Shown: one piece after another, positions 38,801 through 50,800 of the stretch | Layout of the letters: every line of letters begins with the position of its first letter | Position numbering within the stretch: position 1 is the stretch's first letter | DNA from: Lutraria lutraria | Taxonomy: Eukaryota; Mollusca; Bivalvia; Venerida; Mactridae | NCBI GenBank assembly: GCA_964023205.1 | Contig: OZ026833.1 | Span: 34,326,366 to 34,390,365 of the forward strand | DNA length: 64,000 nt | Direction: 5' to 3' | The notes under the pieces: generated by a model | The model's database searches: none | Seen by the model: only the letters and a program-made list of their open reading frames with translations | What the model was told of the DNA's origin: nothing | Position numbers and translations under genes: made by a program

Positions 38801-41800
38801 AAGATTCACGAGTTTATCTGACAGTAGTATACAATAAACGGTGAAAAAGGATGTTACATCATAAAATGATTTTCCAAGTTCTTTCTTCCGAGCTTTTCAA
38901 GTATATATAAAACAGTGATTGTCATCCCACAGATGAATTCACATACGTCCAACCGCTGTTACACTTAACAGTCATAATTTAAGTTGGAACTTAATTTTGC
39001 CTATTCCCATTTTAACAAATATTTGTATAATTTTAAAACATGTGTTAAAAGAAATAACCTTTGTGTTCATAATTTTATTTTTTTAAATAATTGTGTTTGG
39101 TGTCTTGCCATGCTTATCGTTTTAATTCCGTACCGTTTGTTGCAGGCTCTTTCAATGCACAATTTTCCCCGTAGAATTCAATTATTGAAATCGTGGTTTT
39201 ATGTGTTTTTCTGATTTGAGTACACTTTTTGTCGATTGGGATGTGGGTTTAACAATCTGTATTGAGATGTCGATTTGTTGACGTGAAGATACTAAGAGTC
39301 AAAATAGAGGTGAACGAACTGTGAATTGATTGCGTTGCAAATAAAACCACTGAAGGGAACATGATGATCGAATATGCGTAAACATACCTATGTGACATTG
39401 CGATCCTTTCCATCCGGACACACACAATGAACAATGTCCATTGACATTATTACAGACAGACTTACAATTAGGATTGCATTCATTAGAACAGTTCAACCCG
39501 TATGCACCATTATCACATTCTGTTTAAATGATAAATAAATATACAACTAAACATTGCATCTGGTAGCAAATTTGTCCATCAAGCTTGGGATAAACCGACC
39601 TATCAAATATTTTTTTATACATTTGTCCGTTTTTTATTGAAGTACTGTGTATTTTCAAAATTATTGTTTCATCTACACTGAACGTTTCTTTCATGCTCAA
39701 TTACAATGTCATTTGCAGTCGCCTGCAGAGCAACTGCTGGTATGAGTAGAATATATGATGAAATATAAGTGTAGACATGCTGTCATGTGAATTGCGTTAT
39801 TTGCTGATACTGAAGAAAACATTGTTCGAATAAATGTAAATACAACTCAGATACAAATGCATTCTCATAAAAAGATATGTTTTATATTTAAATAAAAAAA
39901 ACACAAATACCTTCATCACAATGATCAGTGACTTTATACCCAGCAGCGCACCCGTCCTCACATATACCATCAATAGTCCTGCATGATGCCTTCAAACAAT
40001 TTCCACATGTATTAATGCATCGTAGTCCCCACTTTTCAGCATCGCATTCTTACAATTATAAAGTGTAGAATTCTGTAAGCATGCGCACATATGCTTTCCG
40101 TTTTTTTTTTGTATTTGTTTATGTAATTGAAACGGGGCAACACTATTTAGCTTAGTCATGCTTGTTTTTGGTAGGTTTGACGTTGTATCTCACTAGACCT
40201 TTCGTGGTGCATTATATGCTGACAAAGGCGCCAGGTCTACCATTAAAGCATAAACAGTATTTTCATCTACGAAACAACAAATAAGGGTTTTAAATGTAAG
40301 CTATGATAGCGAACTATTGACATAAAACTTAATACTGAAAATAAATTAATATGTTTAGTCTTGCATTGATACCTTGATTACATCTGCCTTCCTTCCAACC
40401 TGGCTTGCAGCCATCCAGACATGTTCCATTAATATGGTGGCAATTTTGTTTGATTAAACAGTTATCACTGCATGTTTCCTGGCAATGCATTCCATATCTT
40501 CCTTTCTGACATTCTACATATAAAAAAGAGTAACCTGACATGATACTTCGGTTGATTAATTTGTCCTACTAAGAATATAGCTTCAGACCATGAGTCAAAT
40601 CTGGTGTCCAAAACAAACAGAAAAGTTTACCTTTTGGTGCTATTGAAACATCAACATCGTGTCGTGGTGGATCAGTCAGCATCATATTTTTAATTTCCAG
40701 TAAATATTTCGAATATAGTTATCAATTCTTTAAAGTTTATCCTGTCTTAAAGTAGAACATTAAACAAATTGAATAAGCTTACATACCAGAACCACATTTG
40801 TCTCCGGTGAATCCAGGCAAACAACCATTTATACAAGTTCCGTTTGATTTTAAACAACCACCGTTTTGACAATTTTCACTGCAGTAATACATACAATCTG
40901 GTCCATATGTTCCATCCACGCATTCTACAAAGTCGAAGTATTGTAGTTAGTGAAATGCAGTGTGTAAAATATTATAACTTAATGTTGACATTTAATTGTC
41001 AGTCGTCATATTATTAAGTACATGTACCTGCAAACACATATGCATGTAATACAAATGTTCATGAATTTGGTATGTTTGATTAACAAATAAGAGAGGTCCA
41101 TATAGAAGTATTCATTTCCCATACTTGGTATGTGCATGATACAAAATTTGGTACCTGTATTACATAGATACGTCTGTTTGTATCCATGTGCACAGCCGGA
41201 AGTGCATGTTCCAGTTGCCACATCGCATGGTTCGGAATTCAAACAGCTTCCGCACGTTTTGGAACAGTCAACATCCCATTTGTTCATGTCACATTCTGTT
41301 AAAACAATAATGTGTAATGCAACGTTTACAATCCGTCTAATTGTTTTCATCATAGCGTCGAATGAGTCACAGTGAAACACTAATCAACGGTGCTCCCATT
41401 TTTGCATGTCTTTGGTTGTGGATATTCGTATTGCAAAGTTTTCTTTGTAGTAAAAACAGTTTCGGTTTATTAATCAGGTGCTGTCAACAGTCAAAATACC
41501 AAGTGGAATACATAAGAATGTTTAATTTTAATGGTGGCATCCTTGATCGGTACGTTTATATCCTAATATTAATTTGCAATAGCTAGGTAATTAATGTTTG
41601 GGGTTAATGGTTTCACGTTGCACCTGCAGCCAAGGTCACTTGGTTACTTTTCCTGCTTTATCGCTGGGACCTAATGCGTTCATCCGACCTTCAATAAGAT
41701 ATCTGGACAGTATCTTCACAGCGGTGAGGGGCTAGTCATTACTTATCAGAGAACAGAACCACGATCAACAAGGGCAGGCCATGGAATGAGACATGTATTT

Positions 41801-44800
41801 TTAACATAACATTTGATTTAAATTACCAGTAACACAAGTAGCATTTGGTCCTGTCCATCTTCCTTCACAACCAGATTTACATATTCCGGTCAGTCTGTCC
41901 TCCATGGTCTTACAAATACATTGTAAAGAGCAATCAAAACCACAGTAGCCAGAAGCACAATCTATATTTGTGGAACAATAGGATAACTAAAATTAAAGGA
42001 CTATTATGTCTTGGAATACAGTTAGTGTGTGTATTTTAAAAACTAATAAATATTTATACATATGAAAAAAATGGCTACGTTTGAATAAAGAATCGTCATT
42101 CATTTTGTAGTGATATTGCTCGTCATTATTTTCTGATGGCTGCTATACTTTATTATTTAGATTGGTAGAGATTGACACAAATAGCATAATTAGGATAACA
42201 TTTGAATTACAATAACATAGACTGAATATATCAGACAAAGTAACCATTTATCATATCCTCCGAGACTAATATTTTAATAGTCGATATATACGAAAATACC
42301 CATTGAGGGATGAAGAACAGCACATACGTCCGAAAGCTTGCAACTCGCATATTATGGTACGAACGTCATTTTCTCTGTATATTCTTATCCATCGAGTATC
42401 CACATTCAAAAAGATGTCAAGTGTTGGAGGGTCTTTTCCACTGTCATCATGCACCAATGACCATGTGATATTGTCAAATGACTTTTGCATCTTATAATTT
42501 TTGATACGGTCTGTAAAGAAGACATGACTCTCCATTATGTTGCAACATAATAAATCAATGTATAAACCAGAATTTAAACCACAGTTTAAATCCCGTCTAG
42601 CCTTAATACTGACCGTCCCCATAGGGACCTCATTGGTGGAGAATGTGACGTGCCTACCATTACTGTATATGAATGTATATTTGGTGGATTTTGGTGTTGG
42701 GTCGGGTAATGTAATGGTTAGGGTAGGAATTCTTGTATTTAGTTGATTCTTGGAGTCTTTTATGTATATCTCCATTGTTATATGTCCTTTTATGCGTCAC
42801 TGAATAATCTTAAAACTGAATCATTTTCCTTTGGTTACCCTATAACCACTTACTATCTTATACCGTTGTACATATGTATCATACATACAGTCTAACCTAT
42901 TGGAAAGACAAAATGTGGCTTTTATTGATAGGTGGTCCTTATTTTAAGGTTATTTCGTTCTCAATACTGAAAATCTTTTTAAAAAGAATTGCATTTATTC
43001 ACATGGTGGACATCATTTGGAGCAAGGTATATGTGCTTTGAATAAAACGTCATGTCGTTTGTTAGACATTATTTGGCCATGAATTTGTAAATTTAAATCA
43101 TACAAACTTTAGACAATAAAGGTATACCCTTAAACTGAAAATCTCTAAATTGATTTCTACAAAAAAAGAATATACAAATATTAAACAATCTTCTCCGAAC
43201 TGCGCTCATTGAAATACATACTTACAGAAAATACAAACTAAAAAATGTCAGAAATATTATTATTACAAAACTGATTACGAAGGAGATCGCATCGGTAAGA
43301 TTGTATTCATTCCCCTGAATCGTCTACAGTAAGTATGAATCTCAATTAGCAATCAGGACTACCACAGAGTCTACATACACATATCAAATTCAGTCCTGTC
43401 TTTTCAATATTCCTTAAACGTATACACAGTTTATATTATTATCGTGACCGATAAATATGTACGCAAAGTGAAATACATACGTAAATATATTTTTTAAAAA
43501 TCAGCTAATAAGGCTTATGAGTCAATTTTATTACACAAATGAAACATATATGACGGAAGAAGGAATTTAAAGAAAACGTTTTGTAATGATTAGATTTGAC
43601 ATTTTAATGTTTTTTTGATAAAAATACTTAATCAAATAACCTCACTTTTATGACCGCTCTGTTTCATCACAAAGTTTTTTAAATGTTTTGGGTATTGCTG
43701 TAGTTAATTAAGTGATGTATACTTAACATCATTATGTAAATACTTACCGTAATTATACTCGGTAAGATTAATATATGATATGGTCACCATGGCTTCAAAA
43801 TCTACGTCAAACCAAATTGGAATAATATCTGCAGACACAAAACAGTAATCCCACCAGCTATTTCGGAGACTGCCATCAACAGCATTTTCAGGCTGGTACA
43901 TTATTTCATCCTTTTTTTTATTAGTCATAACACTTTTCCGAAATGCCAAATTTCGTCCTGCAAAAATATAATTATGCAACATAGATGCGTTTTACATTTT
44001 TTGTTGAATACTTAAAGGTCAAATATGTCAATTGAGATTTCACTATGATCGGTTTATTTACACAAATCATGCTAATTTGTGCACTTTTCCGATTTTTATG
44101 ATTTTTTTTCTTCGTAAAAACGGAATTTGAAATTTGCGAATATTGCACCGTACCTAAAATATATGTTCCGTTTCCTCCATTTGAAAGTGACGTCATTCGT
44201 GTACACTCGGCGATGTACCCTAAGCCAGTCATTGCATTAGGTCCAGAATCAGTGAAGTTTTATTTAACAACATAACATATTTGTGGTTAACATGGAATAT
44301 TTTTCTGACGAATCGACTTATAAGAAGATGAAGAAAACATATTGAAACCCTATTAATATGAACCAGAAATGTTATTTCTTCGTAAGAAAGTGAATTACCA
44401 ATTTGTTTGGAATCGGATCGGATGCGAATTTGTTGGGATTTAAAAGTCTGTCAGAACGGTTATAAAAATTTAAAAAAATTTTTATCGAAAAACAACAATG
44501 AATGTATGCAATTCTAAAACATGTATTTTCTTATCATGACGATACTTTATTGCTATCAATATACCTGTTCGTGTGAAGCCCACTGCCTAGCTCAGTACGT
44601 ACTATAGTTGACCGGGGCTTGTTCGTCTCCATGACGTTTCGTAATACGCGAATTTGAAATGTCTTAGGTGCATGACAAGTACGATAAAATATATAAATAA
44701 GTCAGGATAATGAGTTATCTTTATATGGCTTTTATTGAAGAAAGCCGTAACATCATGTTTAGATCACATTAACGTATATTTTTTAAACTATCTGGCTGAA

Positions 44801-47800
44801 AAACCTGCCAGCGTTAAGGAGTAAGCTTGGCGCACCGGTCAAACAAACCAGTTTCATAGTAACAACAAATAAATGTTTAGAAAACACCACTACATGAGAA
44901 TATGCTTTCCTTAAAACATGGACTTATATTGGCAAAATGAAGGTATGTAAATACCACAAACAATTTTTATACTGGAAGACTGAATGTTAGACATTTAAGT
45001 AGAACAATTTATTGATGTGTTGATAACTGTTATACGACTATATAGTCGTTGAAAATGTAAAACAAATGAATTATTGAATCCATTAATTTGACACGTTATC
45101 TATGTTAAGCAAAATACAAATTGTACCATAACTTAAGCATCTGCAGCAGCAAACAGGTATTCTTATAACGTTTGCCTAATCAACAGTGCAAATTCGTCAT
45201 ATAAATAAATGCAAGTCAAACAAAAGTCAAGCATAGTGTAAAATAATTACCTCCATTTATCCTGACGTCACAAAGAATCAACTGAGATTTAATGGTGTTC
45301 AGGCGTATACGTACTTGGTTACCCACCAACGGTTGTTCACAAACCACGTGCATTTCTTTATTATCCGTTAATTTAACTTCTTGCTTATAACATACTTGGC
45401 TATTAGGCGGGATGTATGATGCATCTTCCTTCATATTTTCTGGGATATGTTCTACATTGACTTCAAACTTGTCAAAGTATTCTGAAACAGATGTCAACAT
45501 TTTTTATGAACTCATGCAGTCAAAGGTTTTGTGTTTCAGGAACTGCAACATCATCGCACAAACTATTTAACGAAAGTAGAAGTGTTTCTTTAATAAAGTC
45601 TGTACAATTTCACTGAGTGATGCGCTAGAGTATATTTCTCATGCGGTTGAGTTTTTATGTGTTGATACTTAATGAGCAAGGTGTACTGACGTTATGTAAA
45701 TATCATTAGATACAACACAATCAAGTCAAATCTATTTCATTTCAATCATCCATTCGCTGCTGTTATAATACACATAGTTTGCATGTAACTACATACAATT
45801 AAAATATACAAGAATGTCACCTTTCCCAACATGGCTTGTAAATATAGTAAGTTCCTTGATGACACGTTTCTGTGGTAACCATACTTTCCACATGGGTTCA
45901 GAGGTACTAGTGGAGGCATAGTTTGTATAACTACATGTTGTTACATCACCATCATTAGCAAGATGGGCCGTTTTGTGGTTAGGTGCAGGTATGTTACTCG
46001 TATGTCTTGAATGTTGATTGTAAGCCAGATCCGCTAGAAAATATCGTATATTACATTATAGGAACAAACGTGTATCCGCTAAAAATAAAATGCTTTTAAT
46101 AATAACAAATTGAATGTAAACAATGATGTTTTTTTTCGAATAGTATTAATATCATGTTATATCATCTAAATATAACGGTGCTTCCTTTGGTAGTCATGTT
46201 ATAAGCATTGCAACACTAATCATTGAAAAACAAAATATTATCCTTTGGAAAATTTCGATAGATAAAAATTACGTTGGCAAATAAACTTTATGATGGTATC
46301 CGTATGTGTACAAATATATTGAAATGAGGGTAATAGGTGACTGGCTAATATTTTTATAAAAAAATCAAAACCTGTGATGCAAATTAAATATACATAAAAA
46401 ACATATAACAATAGGCGGGGATCAAGTGATAATATAACATCAGATATAATGACTTTCAGTCAAACAGAAAATGTGACTTATTGACAAAACATATTGAACA
46501 TACGAGATTCTTTACGCAAACACTCATAGTTTTAACTACTCACCGAACTGACATGCGTGACCATACCAGCCGGATGCACAACCATTCGTACAAGTTCCAG
46601 TATCAACATTACATCCATCATTGTTTTTACAGTGACACATATACAGACAATTCGTTCCAAATCGATGCACCCCACTTGGTTTGTCTTCGCATCCCTCTGC
46701 AGGAACAGAAGTCAAATATTACACAACATAATTACAAATCTCAAATTACAAAATAAATTATATTAACTCTACTCGAGATTGGAAATAGAAACTTACGAAA
46801 AGTCTGAAAATACAATTTAGTATTTATTATGTAACTAATGAGATTCAAATTAGAGGCGTCTTTAATATTGTATTTGCTGCGTTATGGCCCAGTGATACAT
46901 GTAATGGTAGCAAACATACAAACAATGCAACAAAACATGTTCCAGTCCCTTACCACGTCCCCGCAAAATGTATATAATCATAATACCAGTATCGAGACGT
47001 AGACAAACAAATAATTAAATGATATTATAAGAAACAAGCATGCTACGCCCATATCGTATGCATAAGCATCAACTTGTAATCATTCAAATTCTAATCTAAT
47101 ACCTTGTTAAGTCAACCATAAACAATATTAATTTAATTCAATACATATCGTCTGAAAGTTCTATATCAACTATTCAAATATTAAGCCTATAAGTCATATT
47201 GCATAATGAAATAACAGAAATGTAAAACATGATTATAAATAAAATATACGGTTTAATATAGGTTAAGATGTTATCATTGTTGGATGAAAGGCACGGTGAC
47301 AGTGATCACAAGTACACAGTACAAAAATGCTTAGACTACGTGTTTTAAACTTAACTCTGAAATTTAATGCATTCGTTTGACTGTTTTCTATTCACATTTT
47401 AACTAACCGATTATATAAACCTTTTAACTACATGTACATCCAAGAAGGAAGTCTACATTACAATGTAATGTAGTAGCTATTCTAACTAAGCGTGATGACC
47501 GTAATGTAATCATCGTTGTAAATTGTTTTATAAAAAACATTGGTCATACCAATAACTGGGTACTAGCATAACTATAAACGAGTGTGCTTCAAAATTATCT
47601 GAATTAATTAACCGCTGTCAAACAGTTCGTGATAATGCTTTAGGAAAATCATTAGATAAGGTGTAGCATGTTTCGAATCATTGCCTTATTACCCTGATAC
47701 CTTTAAGCTTCAGTCCGCCTGGAAACCATAACTAAATTAGATGATTGTAAACGAGTTTGTATTAAGGTCTTATGATATTTATAATTATATGTTAATCATC

Positions 47801-50800
47801 TGGATTGATAAACTTATATATCTATTTGTTTATAATTTATTGATTTGTTTATTTTGATTTGTTTTATATTCATACATGCATTCATTTTGCTGTTGTAAAA
47901 ATATGTACTCACGTTTACATTGAGGATAATCAAGTTTAAATTATATGTTCATCCTCTTGATTACTATTGTAATAATATAATGATATATGTTTTCAATTTG
48001 CTAATGTAAAAAACAACATAGATTCGATATGACCTTGTTTAATATATGTTCTTTAAATTGCATTTTGTACTTATGACGTACTTTGTACTAGTCGAATTAA
48101 AGGTATGTTCTGTTCCGTTTATGGTTATGTTTTAGGAAACATTTGAATAAAGCTTATGCTACACATTAAGATAAACTAATAATGGTATAAAAGTTATAAA
48201 AAGGAATTCATAGGTTTTGAAAATGTTTAATGCGACGATTATGGTAAATATAATAATTATATGTCTGCAAACAACGTTTAATGCAGAGAGTCTATAGTGT
48301 CTGTGTCATTACAACATGAATTTACGTACATTTCTCTTCAACATAAATTAGAATTATTCGATAAACTAGTCTCGCCAATATTAAATTATTGCTCTGAAGT
48401 TTGTTGTTTTGCGAAGGAGTCATCGATCGAAAAAGTACTTATGCATTTTTGTAAAAGATTATTAGGAGTGAAAAGACAAAACGATTTTATTTATGGGGCA
48501 TTAGGACGGATTTCATTTAATTGTATTCAGCATGTTAATGTTATCAAATACTGGCTACGTATAATACTAATGTCTCATTCAAGATATGTATACATAACTT
48601 ACAGTACGCTAAAAATGGCTGAATCAAGGTGTCAGCAATAATAATATATATTCCTTTCATTTTTAAAACAAACGACTTAACGACTCTTACAAAACTGGCA
48701 TTCTCGTATAAATAACTCAAATAGAGACCTTTTTTACAAAACTATCGCAAATTTTAGATTTCAACCGTATCTAACATGTGTAACCATTAATAAATATTAT
48801 CAAGTTTTAACTCGTTTGAATGTATCCTCTCATAGATTATGTATTGAGACAGGAAGGTGGTCAAAACCAGCAAAGACACAAGTTAGTGACCGTAAATGTT
48901 TTAACTGTTTTCAGATTGAAGACGAATTTCCTTTTATAATCGAGTGCAATTCATATATAGATTATCGTAAAACGTTTTTTCCAATGAAGTACTGGGTTAG
49001 ACCTAACATGGTGAAATTCATTGAATGGATAAAAAAAGTCATACAAAATCTAGCCTCTTATATTTATAATGCATTTGAAATTAGTAATACTATCATGTAC
49101 AATAATTTATATCGTATACAATTGTTAACATTGTCTATAGTTATGCGAATATATATATCATATATATAATATATGTATTATGAACAGTTTTATTTTCAAC
49201 AAAGCAGAAGGTCATAGACCCAAGTGACACATATTTACAGAAACATACATGCATGCATGACGGTTGTTATTAAGCAATTCAGCAAATGCAGTTAATAAAC
49301 ACTAATTTAGTATCGGCTACTTAATCAGAAAGATATAAACATATGTATGGCTGTATTTATACTAAACTGAATCAAATAATAAAATTCTCGTCTAATCCGA
49401 TGATAAGCATGATGATTTCGTTATATTACTGATAATCTGATAAATTTTGTGTTGATATTTAACAAGCCGAAATATTATAAAATGATCGTCCACATAATTA
49501 TGGAGTTTTAATGTATATTTCCACATATGGCTTTTTCTTATACGAAAGCGAAATTACAAGAATTAGCCAGTGGACAGAACAAGTTACCACAACTTTTAAA
49601 CAAGAACATTTTTACACTTACGATCATTAAGGGTGCAAGCTAAATATACAGTAACACATAAATATCTTAATAATTGTAGTGTGTGTATGTATGTATGCAT
49701 GTATGAGCGTGTGTGGGGGTGTATGTGTGTGCGGATTATGTATTGCTGTTTTAATTGCTATCTCATTTGTAAGTCTCACTTTATAAGAAATATTGTACTC
49801 TATACACATGTATGATTTAACTAATGAATGTATAGTCAAAACTGCAAGTTCAATAATTGAGTCGTATGAAATTACAACATAATGTTCTATACTTGAAGAA
49901 GACGAATTGTGATCAGTCTACGTTATATTCTGATTTTCTCCATAATATTGTCAAATGTAATCAGTTTTTTTTTTAATATCATGCATTACTTAATAATTAT
50001 ATTATGTATATCATTGTATTGTGTCACACTGTCTGCATAGTGCTATGTATGTCCTTGTGGACTTTAAGGCCTTTTGGAATTGAATAGAATATCGATCTAT
50101 CTATCATAATCGATTAAGTTTGAATATAATGTGTTTCATATCAATTACAAAGGTGTAAAAAGGAAGTTTTCTGTCGCAAATTTTAATTAATTTGTAAATA
50201 GACCAATCTAGTTTTTCCACAATAATAAAAAATTATGATGATTCATAATTTTCTAAAATTGTTTTATCTGATTAAACCAAGAGAGTCTCTCAGCGTTTTC
50301 AATAAAACTTGTGTTTAGCGCGATATGTAGAAGGCATATTGTTTTTTAACTAGTTCAGAACGTTTATTTTATAAAAATCGCTGGAGAAATATTTTCATTT
50401 TGAGTGAGTTTTATCATACAAAAGAAAACAAGCAAAACAGTCTACATGAACTCGAGTAGTCACACATCAGTTTAAAATAGGATCAGCAAGTACATTCTAA
50501 ACTGTATACACGGGCTACCTCAGAGGGTTTAGGGAAATCAGTCCTCCACGATGATATTGATCAATACAGGAGACACAACAAAAGGAAAACAAGATAGGAT
50601 CTATACTAGTACTATCTTACGTCAAGGGAGATCTTCATCATACATATATACGAGTACATATAGTGCAATATTCGTACAACTGTTATTGGTCAATTTAACA
50701 TTCGACGGACTGAAATGTACATGGCTATTTAGATTTGAAGTAGTATTTTCAAGTGGTTATAGCAAATGCTTGAAATTATATGAATACATGTATGTAGTCT

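Noticed and set aside
49178..49850. LINE twin-priming inversion
   Set aside because: Twin priming inverts the 5' part and leaves the 3' end at the outer edge; here the module's 3' end abuts the coding part, so the geometry is wrong.
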